A stretch of 64,000 bases of DNA from Toxoplasma gondii ME49 (taxonomy: Eukaryota; Apicomplexa; Conoidasida; Eucoccidiorida; Sarcocystidae). This document shows positions 24,101 to 36,800 of this stretch, piece by piece. The stretch spans positions 374,954 through 438,953 of the forward strand of contig NC_031470.1 in the NCBI RefSeq assembly GCF_000006565.2, given 5' to 3'. The notes beneath the pieces are model-generated. The model searched no databases, was not told where the DNA came from, and saw nothing but the letters and a program-made list of their open reading frames with translations. Both the position numbers and the translations under genes were made by a program. The stretch's first letter is position 1. Every line of letters begins with the position of its first letter.

Positions 24101-27100
24101 CTGGAGAGAATCAAATCCCTGTGCGACAATCGCGCCATGTTCACCGAGTGTCCGCTTCTCTTTACGAACGGTCCTCTGAAACTTGTCAAGACAGGGACAA
24201 GGAAATGGAGCGTTCCCCCAATCAAGTGCAGCCGTTTGCACATCTTTTTCGCCTGGCTGCCTTGTCATCCAGCGAAATTTCAGAGACGCTCTATCCTAAC
24301 CACCTCAGCTCACTCCAGTTTTGACACAGCCATCCAGGAGAGAGTTGTACAGTACACCGTCAGGTTTGATATGCCTCTCCCGCATGGCCTTCAGAAGATG
24401 CAGAGCTTTGTTCATCTCTCCATGCACGCAGTATCCTTTTATGATTGTCGAGAAGGTGATCAAGTCTGGCTTTATTCCTGTAATAAACACCAGAATGAAA
24501 TACCAAACCACATTGACCCGCATGAGATTGAAGTATATCCAGCTTCCAGATGGCACACGCGAATGTGTTGCCAACGACTCGTTCTCTCCCACAGGACGGT
24601 ACCGTAAAACGTCCCTTCACATGGGTAACGCCTATTTTGATGTCCATCTGCTCCGAAAACAAGAGCATGCTTCCGTGAATACCGTTCTGCCCCACAACCA
24701 TCAATCGCAACAGCTTCACCGAGTACCACAAAGTCCGTCTTAGCCATTCCTTACCCTGAGACAGCATGTCTTCGAGAAGCATCGCTGCCTTGTCCATAGC
24801 ACCGACACGCGCGCACGCATCTACAATGGAATTGAAGGTAACAGTGTTAATGGCCACTCCGTTTTGTTGCATCTCCGCGTACATCTTGAGCGCCCTATCC
24901 AGCTAAGAAGACACACACAGCGACAGACCCGAAAACGAGATCGGCGACTGAGGCGCGACTGTGATGTTTCCGACCACGCTTCCAGTCACAGGCGTTAGAC
25001 TCAAACGCGAAATTTGAATCTGTACGCAGCGCCACTATTTCACAAGCGTTCATATCTGTTTTCATCTCCCACGTAGCCCATGCACCGTCGTTCGCACCTG
25101 TTTGCTCTGGGCAAATCCTTTTATAATTGTAGAATACATGATTGTATTGGGCGGAACTTGGCCTTCTCGCTTCATTTCCTCGAAGAGCTCCAATGCCTCA
25201 ACAACGCGGCCGTTGCTCACAAGCGCATCGTACATACACCCATACGCCACTGCGTTTGGCTGCAAGCCTGTTGCGTAAGTGACAGAAAACAAAGAGGCCA
25301 CACAACATCTGAGACGGTTCTAACGGGGACCCCAGATTGCTGACTCGATCTAGATGAGCAGTGTAGCACTCGCTTTCTCTTCCAAGTGTGACATGAACAC
25401 GGCGTACCTCGACTGTTCTTGAGTTTGCTCCATACGGTCCAGCACGCCTTTACTTTGCCTGTTCGGCCCAAGTGCCTTAGACGGACACCGTACCGATAAA
25501 CGTCGTCTCCGCTCCGCTCGTCAGTCCACTGTCCTCCTGTTCCCGATTGACCACCCGACTCCGCCTCTTGTCCGTTTCCAACATTGTCTGTGGCGCCTTC
25601 CACACTATCAGCACGGCCGCCAGCATTATTCGTAACGAGTGTTTGAGGGAGCGAGTAGCTGCTTGTGGAAGCACTGACTACATGCGATCCCACTCCAAGG
25701 GACCTACTCATCTTCCCAGCAGCTGTACTCGGCCGAGCGGAACCTCCCGATGCGGAATGAATGGGTTTCGATGCCTTACGGCAAGCCGTTTCTGCAACTG
25801 AATCGGCACTGTTTTTGGTGTCAACCGACAGACAGTCAGTCGTCGACGCTGTGTGATCGGCTGCACCTCCCTGTCCGCCTCTCAGGTACAAGTTCGTGTC
25901 GCTAGCCACCTGCTTCGCTCCCTCGAAATCATGACCCTTTCGGAGAACGAGCACGCTCTTCTCACTGTTCACACCTGTCGGCTTCCGTTGACCGCTGCAA
26001 GCCTGCACGAGATGCAAGAAACGCTGAGCGAGTTCCGTGTCAATGTCTTGGTGGTCGTCAGCCTGAGAGGTCGGGCCATCCCCCCTTCCGCACTGGATGG
26101 ATAGAGAATTCAGCAGAGCTGTTGCTGCCAGCATTCCCTCCTGCACCAACAACGCATCACACCACTGCGTAAGCTCCATGATGTCGCACTTGATTATTTT
26201 CCATATCGTTCGATAGCCTACGATCGAGACGGCATGCGGCATAACAGTTGCACCCAACAGCGTCTGACGTTCCAGATAACAGAAAACAAAACGAGCGCGG
26301 TTGAAGCTACACATAAGGAAACCATGGCTGGCGCCTTTGAGCTCAAACACATACCTCACTAGCTTCGAGCTTCCTCTCCCCTTCATCGTTCTCCGTTGGA
26401 CTCTTCTCTCCGTCGTGGACAGTCGCAAGACTCCCATCTGTTTGTTGCAAAGCCTCCAAATTGCTCTGAACTTCGCTTGTTCTGTTGTTGCTCCCTGCGC
26501 CTCCGCCTTTCCCCATACGCATTCTAACTCCACTCCCCCTAGTGAGCCCGGGTGGCGGCATGCAAGGCGTCTTTCGAAGCAGTTCGAAGAGCGCTTCGTT
26601 CGGGTCGCGTGTGGCGTCTGCTCCTAGTCGCTGGAAGCCCCTCATAATCGCGGCGGCCTCGGTTGCAGCTGCCTCTGGGCGCACATGCTCGTCGTTCGGA
26701 CAGTAGCACAGCTGACAAGAGGCGCGCCCGCAGACGCATGTAAAAGAAGACGTAGCCGCCGACGACAGTTCGGAAGAACAAGACGTCGTGGACATGGCAT
26801 CGCTTGTAAGAGACAAAAGGAACTGCTCGACGCTTGCCGCCGGAACGTCGGAAGGTCCAGGCACGCGCGGCGGTGTATTTCGGGACTCGCTACATGGACT
26901 GGACAGACGAGGGACCACCACCTTGTCTCGCGGTCCTTCTCCCCCTTCCTCCAACGGGAAGGCAGCAGCAGCCACGTTCTCTTCCCAGCAGTCGTCTCCC
27001 ATCAAGGCCGACGACAGCGCAGCAGAGACAGCTACTGGCACATTGCCACTGTCATTCATTGTGCTCGTGCGCGTGGCTGCTACGCTCCCCTCATCACTCA

Positions 27101-28643
27101 GACCTTTGCTGTGGTCCGCCGGTGCGAAGATCCCCATTTTGAACGTAGGAACGGACTCCTGAGAAGCCTCCATTTGCACGCCATTTCGATCAGAGTCCCC
27201 ATCTGTGTGACACTGTTGCAACAAACCAGCATTGTCCTCTGTCGCGACACTGGTTCTAGCACCAGTTCTACCCGCGCTCGAGTCACTCTCGGTCCCCCCG
27301 GTCCTCACGCAGAATCTGCGCCAGCTGGCACTCGCCGTGCCCACACCGCGGAGAACGAGTGCGGAGGTATCAGAGAGAGTCAAGAATGGTCGGACTTTCT
27401 CCTTCTCGACGTGGTTTCTAGCCGAATTCACCGAGTCGAGCACTCGGTCTCCAGCACTGCGCAGCGCCAGGCTGCCGGAATCACGCCGGGGACTCGAATC
27501 AGCAGATCGCGAGACCTGAGACGAGTCCTGTGAAATTGCGAGAAGCAGAAGAAGCAAGTCCTTGTCTCGAGTTTGTTCAGCATGGCTTATTAGAGCACTG
27601 AACGTCGTTGGAAGAAGGGGTAACGGGCTCGAGCTATCGAGTTCTACCAGCGGGTGACACCCCTGCTTCCCCGAATTCGGAACGAACTCCGGAAACCTCT
27701 CGGCTTCACTGCCGGTGCTGCAACAGAGTGTGGCTTCGTCGTTCACCTTTGCTGGCAACACCACAGCATGACCGGCAGCCACTGCGTCGAGCTGTTCGGG
27801 TCGCCTCATCGAGGAAGTGGACTTTCCGCAGTACAAACTATAGATGACTCTGGATAGAACCTTTTCGTTTGCTTGTTCGGCCTCATTCTGCGAAGCCGCC
27901 CTCAGCTGCGCCCGAAGAGCCGCGCAGACAAGGTTCGAAGCTACAGTGCAGGCTGCATGGAGGGAATCTGATGATACCCCAACAGCGGCTGCAGCTGCGG
28001 TGGCAGCGGCCCCGGCGGCGGTCGACACACACGTAACGGTTTGTAACGGTGCGTCCGCAGATACACCGGTCCATGCGGCGGCTGTTGCCGAACTGATTCC
28101 GCATAGTGCCCTCTCCACCGCCGCAGGACACGCACAGTCGCACAGCATTGGCAGGCCTGCCCTCTTCTCTGGCGCTAGGCGAGTAACTCGTCGGCAAGTG
28201 GGCGCAAAACAAGAGGAACAGCACGGCCCGTTTGCCTGACTCGGTGTCTGTGGCTGCAGGTGCCGAGAATAGCTACGACATAGGTGATGCCGCAGGGCTG
28301 CTGCTGCAGAGAGAAGCAAATCCTTCTCCGCACAAGCTTCAGCAAGTTCATCCGCTCTAGCCTCCATCGCAACAGAAGGAAGCACGGATTCACCATTTTC
28401 GGATTTCTCCTCACACGGCGAAGCGTCGCCCATTCGCTCTGCCGATCGCCGCGCGTGTACCTGAGAATTCGCATCTGAGAGAGTCGACAACCAGTGCCGT
28501 AGGACAACCCTTGCAACGCGTTTCTCTTCTTCGCCCAGTCCTTGAAGCAGCTGATCTAGTAGAGCAGTCGCCTTAACAGACGCAGACAGAACGCTCTCCT
28601 GCGTCTTCCCGCCGTCCCCCGCAAACGCTGCTGTGTTTGCCAT
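21190..28643 (-). CDS. Pentatricopeptide repeat (PPR) protein, about 1,945 residues
   Basis: Likely a sequence-specific organellar RNA-binding protein (family knowledge). Exons, minus strand: 28643-26355, 26263-25408, 25267-25098, 24902-24755, 24477-24314, 23912-23697, 23542-23408, 23206-23057, 22899-21190. All have GT-AG borders and the phases agree. The first ATG is at 28643; the frame is open upstream to 28721 but only from a GTG. Exons 1 and 2 encode about 1,000 residues of Ala/Ser/Glu-rich, low-complexity sequence. The end of exon 2 through exon 7 encodes about eight or nine P-type PPR motifs of about 35 residues, seen as repeated cores such as TVTFNSIVDACARVGAMDKA and LITFSTIIKGYCVHGEMNKA. 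The PPR block reads unbroken over five splice junctions, which supports the model strongly. Exon 9 adds about 570 Ser/Pro-rich residues ending in poly-Pro and Gly/Arg stretches. No clear transit peptide was identified, so mitochondrion versus apicoplast is open. Confidence 0.9.
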
Positions 28644-31600
28644 GGTATGAACGCAATCCGTCACTGACGAAACTTCCACAAACTGCTTTGACACGCTTGT
28701 TGGTGTGTGACACTCCGTCACTCTGAAGTCTGACGAGTGGTACCTTGATGTCGATTAGGGGACAAAACCGGCGATCGCACCCGACAACTCCCCTCGGTAC
28801 GCACTTCCACAACAAGGCGCTCAGACTTCAATGGGTAAAAATCCCCGTCGCTTCGCGCATGCAACAGAAAAACCGTCGTTGACTTGCGAAGGAGGCTCGG
28901 CAGGCCTTTGCAGTCCCGGTCTTGAATTCTGTTTATGAAACTTCCACTGAAATTCCTTAGTGCGCCCTGAAGAATATGGTTTCGCACAGCTCCTCACAAT
29001 GAACAGGTTTTCCACGTGTCTAGCGAGCTGGCCGTGCAGCCGAACAAACAGAATCACGGCCACTGGACACGGAACGAGCCCGCCACAAATTGATGGGGGC
29101 TCTAGCATCAAGTCGCCTACACCTACAGATATTCTGCGCGGCGTAGATTCCTGGCCGCGGAATTGAGCAGCCCTTCAGCGACACAGAATGCAAGCGGTAT
29201 TCAAAGTCCCCGGGGTCCCCCCACCAGACCGTTGGACACGATTTATTGCCTGGAATAAGTAGACGAAATTACCTTTGTTCCACGCACTTCGGCTTCTAGG
29301 GCGGTGGGTCTCCGATGTCTACACCAAAAAACTAGACTTCAGGACATCTCCATGAGAAACGGCATATCTTCGCGCGATCATAAACGACGTTCTTGCTGTG
29401 TGTTCAGAGTCGATGAGCTCATATAAAACCCCACGACGACAACCAGAAATCCTGTTGAGCCGACGTGTTACTGCAGCATTGGATAGTACGCGAAGTACGA
29501 TCGGAATTTGGATACGGACGGTTCTTTCGAGGCAGAATAACGAAACAACTGTCGTCGCCGAGAGCCACTTCGAATGGTGTTCTTTCTGCCCCCTCTGTCC
29601 GCACTTGGAGTTTGGTATGGTGGTGTGTCGGCACTGCGTTGCTTTGATAAGAGCGGAAATCAAAAGTTCTTTAGACTCTCCATTTATATTACCATCTCAC
29701 GCGTGTTGTGCAGCCCTCCCAGTTTGACCCGCTTGTTCGATCGTCGACATCTGAAGCTCTCACGCCTTGACTGCAGAAATTCACAGTGGCATTCATCGCC
29801 ATATATCCGCGCAGATGGGCACGTCACAAAGCGGGCGCTTTCCGTAAGCAGCTGCCAAGTGTGTGTCTCGTTGGCAAGCAGTTGCAAGGAAGGCACCTTG
29901 GAACAAAATTCAGTGCAAGACGAAAACTTTCTTCGATATCATGGTAAATGAAAACAGCGAATTTCTTTGCCAATCGCACTCGACACTCGAAGGAACTCAT
30001 ATATCCCCGAGTGTTCTTGCAGAAGCCGGATGGAGCATCGGAACCTACGGGATGAGTACGGGACTAGCGGCGCAGACACGATGTTACGGCTCCGCTTTTC
30101 CGCTTGACTACGCACTAGTCTCTCCAAGAGATCGCAGCATTCGAGGAAGCGTTTAAGGAAACGCGCAGGAGACAGCACGCTGAAAAAGCAGACGTCTAAC
30201 CAGGGACAACTAATCGGACGAGCAAAGAAGGCAGACATAAAAAAATGCAGTCCTCCCTTCGTCCCCCCCCCGTTCGAATCGGTGTCTAGATTTCTCGAGA
30301 CGAGGTGAGGTACTGTGCCACCCCTCGCACGCGCGGGAAGGCAGCTTTCTTCACACTGGCGGTGTCTTGGTGTGTTGGTTATCAAAACAGACACCCCTAT
30401 CCACCGACGCCCACACGTCTCTTACGTCGACTCCCAGACACGCGAGGATACCCGCTCCCAGCACGCTCCCCTCTCTACAGCACACCATCCGATATTTTCA
30501 CCCCTTGGAAAAAAGCAAATTTGCAGACGCCCGTGCGATGTTCTCCCCAGGCAGTTGAAAAAGGCGATGTCGCAACAAGCACCATTTGTAAAGGCTTGCG
30601 AGCTTCACGACGGGCAGAAACACGGACTAATCTCCAGCTGCATTCAGTTGGACGGGCGGCCAGCCAGTAGACTCACGGGAGGCCGTCCCCTACTGGAAAC
30701 AGACGCGCGCCGCACAGTCGCTCGCGCGAGCGCACATAAAAGTGCCCCCTTTGTGACCTGTTGACACAGCGGAGAATATAAATTCCTCATCGCCTTCGCT
30801 GATGCGCAGAAAAAGGCAAAGACCACTTTTCTGTGCTGCTGTGGCTTGTGTCTTTCTTTCAAGAGAGACTTCCGCCAGTACACGAAAACTCGGGCGCCAA
30901 CCAGGGTACGCCAACGAGGTCGCCAGCCAATTCACGTATGCTCAGGGGAATGAAATGACGACGGGTTTTCTCTGAAGCATCCGTCACTGTCGGGTATGAA
31001 GACCGTAGTCGTCAGCGCAGCGTGTTTCTCTATTTGGAAAGGACTGTAGGTTTGGTCAATTCGATTGCTCACATCGAGGCGAGGGCGGCGCTACTTTTTC
31101 GGCCCAAAGAAAGACACGGTGCGACGCACGATGAGCACATAGCGGTTGAGGTAATTTCCTCAGTATTAGAATAGCGTAACTAGCATAACTGAACGTGGTC
31201 ACGCAAGCAAATCTAATGAAAGGTTTCGCGGAAGTTACAAAAGGTGGATTGCGTCGTGCAATGACAGAATGCTGAGTACCTCTTAGGGCTGATCTCGGCG
31301 GCTTCTATTGCTTCTTTGTGGAGGAGACGAACGAAGCCGAAGGACACCACACAAATTTGACAGTAGAGATTGTGTTGTCGCATGTTCTGACAGCGGAATT
31401 GCTGCCTCTGTCTTTTGTAAGCGGTTCTGGTGGCACTCTAGTCCCGGCAGGGGGTTTCGTTCTAGACGTCCTTGCGAACCCCCCACACCAGTGGAACGCG
31501 TATGAACAGCCGGTCCACGCAGACGTAGCGTGTGACAGAAATGCATGCCATAAAACGAGTTGTGCTTGTCCCACATCCTCAGTGAAAAAAGCAGGTGAAC

Positions 31601-33873
31601 CTGGAAAAAGAATTCCAACGTCGAGCCAGAGATAGCCGCCTTTCAATTTCAGTGTGCACCCTGGGGAAGAAGTCGGGGATTCCAGATAGCCGAACTAATG
31701 CTCAGTGTAACCTGCTAGCGTGGCGTCACATGTCTACGTCCGTTAATGCCTTCAGCGAGCGAAAGCTCCGAGACAGGATTGGGGGTCCAATAGTCACTTC
31801 TCCAGTTCATTGGTCAACTGCTCCACTTGGTCGCGTCTCAAATGCACGGAATTGAAATACACTTCCAACTCATCGCCTTCTATAGTCACAAGAAGTCGAG
31901 GGAACAGAAGAAAGCTGAAGTTTACGCGGTTCCGGCAGAAACCTGTGGTGGAGGGAGGAGCAGCGTATTGGGACAAAAGCCCAAAGATTCCCCGAGAGCA
32001 CAGACTCGTAGGATGATAATGGTGACGCCTCGGTTCTGTCGACGCGGCGAATGTTCGAGAAAAAATGTGAATAGCTGCCCACAGCGAATTCGATTCACTA
32101 GTTCTGGTGCTGCGGTCGTTTTGTTTGTAGCAGCTTACAGTTACTCTCACTTCACACCGCTGCGCGTCAGGGAACCACAGTCAAGGTGCGTTGTCAAGTC
32201 GGAGATCTGAAAGGGTGGCGCCGATGCTAATGGATCTTCAGAAGAATCGCGTAGTTACATCCTGAATCTTCACTGCAACTCACGCTAGCGAACATCGGCT
32301 GTTCATGTTCAGTGTTTGGATGCCTATAACTAGGCATCTCTAAACAGGCGTCTCCTCCAAATTTGGACTCGACTATGACATTCCTCGTTTTGTCATAGAT
32401 GTTAAAAAGTACTAAAGTAGGTATGTTTGAACGAATAACACACAAGCGAAATTCTTCCTCCACAGAGTCATTTTTCAACGCGACCTGAGACCCTATCTCA
32501 GTTCTTCCGCCATACCAGAATATATATCCTTGTTCAGGAACGCTCCCACTTCCATCGTTGTCATACTCAGTCTACGACTCTGCACCTCTTCAGCGCAAAT
32601 GTCTCGAACTTCTCTACCCTATTCACTATAGACTTATTATAGGACAACAAGCGTTGTCACGTGGGTACTATTCACTTCGCCTGAAGTCTTTTGTCGGCAC
32701 GTTGTTCCACGAACAATGTGTAGCTCTCCTGTTTTTTCGGCTACGAGCGGCAGTGACCCGTTTCTACGTGTAGCATCAGTACTATCGGTGTATGTTAACT
32801 AGTAAACGTCGTCCGCCGTCACTTTGTTTAATTGTCCCAAGAATATTTTTTCCTTACTCGGTATGTCCGGATTTGTTAGAGGCCTGCTCAGTCGCAGCCT
32901 TGTTTCTCCAGCTGGGTTCCATGTGCACGGTGCTGTATTGTTCCTCCATCCATGAAATGGAAAAGCGCCCAGGGACTTTCGTAAGCAGCTGCACACTTCC
33001 CGAAACATGCGTACCTTTTATGTTCATCTGACAGTCGTCTCACCAAGTTTTTGTCTACAGTAGATGTTCAACAATCCTCCAGAAAATGAGAGACTCTGTG
33101 CCTGACGATTTCTGGTTGCTGGCTTCGACGGCACTTCCCGCCGAAGCAATGCTGTCTCCATCGTGCCGCCAGGCACCGGCGGAGACAGACACGCGCCTAG
33201 TCTCCGTTTGTTGACTGGCCCAGTGCCGCCTCTACCGACGCAATATCTCTGTGATTTGAGGACGAAAAAGTGGACCCCTCCTTTTCTCCGAGCTTGTTAC
33301 AGCTGGCAAAGAAAACACCATGCGACACAAAATCATAAGGAGAGAGCAAAACAATCCCGATGGCATGCCGCCATAGCTTTGGGGGGTCTGATGCAATGTC
33401 ACACATCGTAGATTCTTGTTCGTTCAGACACTACAGATTTGACACCTTATGGCGCCTTAACCGCTTTTCGCGGCATCCTAGGAATCAACACCAGTAGCGG
33501 GGTCTTATCTAAGAACTGCCCACGCGAACAACGCTGGTCTCACGTTTTCGACGAGTTCGACTCGATTGCGTTACAACGCCAGCGTGCGTGACTTTTCTCG
33601 TCCGCTGCCGGTTTCGCGTGCGAAACGGCAGAAAGCCTGCTTTAAATTGACCCCGCAAAAGGCCAGCAACACAGAGATTAAAATAAACCCTATCCCTCTC
33701 AAAGGAGCAGAGAAGGCTCCAATGTCCCCGTTTGGAGTGTCTCTGCTGTCCGACACAGCCGTTGCGCCGCGCCGTGCTTTTTCTGTGGCGAGGGAAATTC
33801 CCCGAAGTTCCCCCCTAGTGCGAGAGTTCCATTCTTGCTGTTTACTTCGTCGTCGCTTTTGTGTAAAACAAAA
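28644..33873. other. Divergent intergenic region between the PPR and HOP genes
   Basis: This 5.2-kb stretch separates two genes transcribed away from each other and so should contain both promoters. No core promoter motif was confidently identified. A possible small minus-strand gene at about 32484-31794 is listed separately. An open frame at 31318-31635 (plus) overlaps an equally long one on the other strand and was not accepted. Confidence 0.5.
31794..32484 (-). CDS. Possible small spliced gene, function unknown
   Basis: Two stretches look protein-like and have splice-like borders. The first follows CTCTCAG at about 32484, is open to 32227, and reads VALKNDSVEEEFRLCVIRSN at its start. A good donor (AGC|GTGAGT) lies near 32290. 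The last begins after a pyrimidine-rich acceptor (ACTATAG, about 31883) or after CCACAG (about 31952). It reads EGDELEVYFNSVHLRRDQVE and ends with a stop at 31794. A middle exon starting after CCTTTCAG near 32208 would make the phases work. No start codon or upstream exon could be fixed, and I do not recognise the family. It lies between the two divergent genes, on the PPR strand. Confidence 0.3.
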
Positions 33874-36800
33874 ATGTCTGCCACTGAGGCTGCCCAGGCA
33901 CTGAAGGCGAAAGGCAACGCCGCCTTTCAAGAAGGCAAATACGAGGATGCTGTTGGCTTCTTCACAGAGGCCATCAAATGCACGCCTGACGATGCCGTTC
34001 TGTACTCTAATAGATCCGGCGCATATGCGTCTCTTAATAAGCTCGAAGAGGCCCTGAACGATGCGGAAATGTGTGTCAAGTTGCGCCCTACATGGGGAAA
34101 GGTAGGTCATCTATTTCGGCAGTCTGTTTGGTGCAAACTGTTCGATTCAAGCACCATCGTCTTTGGTGAACGTGAAACAAATGTGTTGTCTTGATAAGTG
34201 GGGGGCAAAAATGCAGCGCAAAGAAGAATTCATGCAGTGAACACAGTTGGTGTGCATTCAGACACGCTGTGTGGCGCCGGAGTTGCAGAAGAGCAGCAGT
34301 GTGCGGGTAGTCTTGAGCCCAGCACTTATCTTAATGGGAATTATGGAGAATGTAGATTCCCACATGTAGAACGCACGTGTTCTGCTGCACAGCTTTCACA
34401 AATTTTTGGAGTGGACCGATGGTTGGAGATTCTACGAAGTAACCTGTTCTCAACAGGCACGTGACAATTTTTCGAGCTGCGTACTGGATTTTTTTTCTGC
34501 CCGCTTTCCAGGGGTACTCGCGGAAAGGCCTGGCTGAATTTAGGATGATGAAGTATAAAGAAGCTGAGGCAACGTATCACAAAGGGCTGCAGGTTGACCC
34601 TACGAACGAGCAGCTCAAGGAGGGTCTCAACCAGGTACGAGGGAACCTAACTGCGTTAGCAGCTTTTGTGGTATTCTGAACAAATCTCCTTGCATAACCC
34701 GTCAAGTTGCATGGAGCATAAGCGAGGATATCCAAATTTTGGATATCCAAAATAAACAGAGGGCGTGTGCTAAACTAATATTGCAACGACTATGGTGGTT
34801 CTGTCATCCACGTGTCTGGCGGCTTCGAACATTTACCTTTAAGTATTTTAAAATATTATAACGGCACTCCTACATCCAGCCGATTGGTATACACGGCGCC
34901 AGTTTCTATCTTTTGTGCGTTCGTGCGAGGCCACAGAAAGCCTGCACCCAGTACGAGTGGACGCACTGCCGCCGCACCAATCTTCGGGGATTCGAACGTT
35001 TCCCCGTTGTATTCCTCACGCCTTTGTTTCGTGCCACTAACAAATGCTTCGTTTGAGCAGGTGGAGTGCAGGTGTTCGGCTTGTTGTTTCCGTTATTCCG
35101 GTTGCACAGGTGCAGCAGCAAACGGACCAGTTCTTCTCGATGCAGGCAATGCTCGCGGCTGCCCAAGCAGTCAACAAGCACCCCAAGCTGGCCAAGTACC
35201 AGCAGGAGGACCCGGAATATACACACCGTCTAACGGAGATTTTGAAGCAAATCCAGAAGAACCCGCAATCGCTTAAACTCATCATGGCTCAGCCTGTAGG
35301 GACGATATACGCCCTGGTCAGAAGATTGAGTTTTTGCATTTGCATGGCTTCGTTGCTCAAGCAGGCAACGCCGCTAGTATACAGGGGATGTCCTGATTCG
35401 TTAGCGCCAGAACAGTACCACACGCATGAAAGGATGGGCATGCCCGGTGTGAATATTCGATAGACAGAATTACCTTTGCGACGGGACACGCAGTAGAAGA
35501 CACAAAAATGGTGAAGGCTCCACTGTGGTGGGTGAATGAATGATCTTTAGCGGCTGCACCAGTTGGGGGTTGAGCGTCGACAGAAACCAAAGTGTTAGCT
35601 TGCGGATGAAACGGCAAACAGCTACCTCTCTGCACAACCATTTACTCACCCCTTCACGATTCGGAGTGGACGCAGTGGCAAGATTGTTTGCCCAGACTGG
35701 TGCGTCGGCCCTACTCACCGTAAGCGCAAGTAGTTGTAGACCGTCTGAGACTGGTATTGCGTGCTGGAGCGCTCCGCGGCCTCGTCTCATTGCGGGTGGT
35801 TTTCTGTATCTTGCCTTTGCGCGTAGGACGTGCGTGTCAAAGAGGGTGTCATCGCAGCAATGGGCGGAGACCTGGAAGAGGAAGAGGAGCTTCCTCAGAG
35901 CAGGACAGCTGCGGGACCGACGAGAGGATCTGCTGAGAACGCGAGTGCTACCAAGGCAGCAGCAGGCGTGAAAGCGGCAGAACAGCCGGCGAAAGAACTC
36001 ACAAAAGAAGAGCAGGAGGCGGAAGAGTTGAAACAGAAAGGCAATGAACTGTACAAGCAGAAAAAATTTGAGGCAGCCCTGGAGGCGTACGATGAGGCCA
36101 TCGAGAAAAACCCCAACGAAATTCTTTATCTCAACAACAAGGCAGGTGCGGGATCGCCACAGAGAGTTTTGGAATACCCTAAACAACAAAGGAAAAGGGA
36201 CACGAATGCCGGCGGTGTACGTTCTTAGTGGGCTCCCCACTGTTCGGCTTTATATGAGGCCAGCGTGTTTCACAAAGAACAGCAGTTGCTGGTTAACAGG
36301 TTCTCGTGTCAGCGCATGTGTTCCGTGCTGGCCACGTTAACTTTGATGAATCGAACTGTTTCAGTTGAGGAGCTACTAGAAGAGCCGGGCCCTGAGACGG
36401 AAGAAGGCGAGACGTTTTTTTCTCTTCTCGGAGGATAGGAATTTGTAGTTACCTACCTTGCTCTGCGTTGTTCTACGTTTGTTTCGCAGCGGTCTACATG
36501 GAACTGGGCGACTACGATAAATGCTTGGCCGAATGCCAGAAGGCACTTGACAAACGATACGAGTGCAAAGCGGATTTCTCCAAAGTTGCAAAGGTACGCC
36601 ACCTGCTCGCGTCCCACCATATTACGAGCACGGAGAAGGCAGTTGCCAGTTCAAGACAACCCTCGTGAGCAAATAGCCGTCCTTTACGTTTGTGTTCTAT
36701 GATGGGTAGTTTTAGAGTGACTCAGACTCGCGTTTCAGAGATGTGCGCGAGCGGCTGTAGTGGCACTAACTAGCTTGCGCATGAAGAAACAGAGACAGAC

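Noticed and set aside
26685..27533. 282-codon open frame on the plus strand
   Set aside because: It lies antisense to the long first exon of the PPR gene, is highly Arg/Ser-rich as expected for a shadow frame, and has no domain or splice context.
30262..30292. GTTCGAATC as the T-loop of a tRNA
   Set aside because: The flanking bases (CCCCC and GGTGT) do not form a T-stem, and no matching acceptor, D or anticodon arms were found.
34906..36240. Minus-strand open frames of up to 256 codons over HOP
   Set aside because: They are mirror images of HOP exons and linkers.
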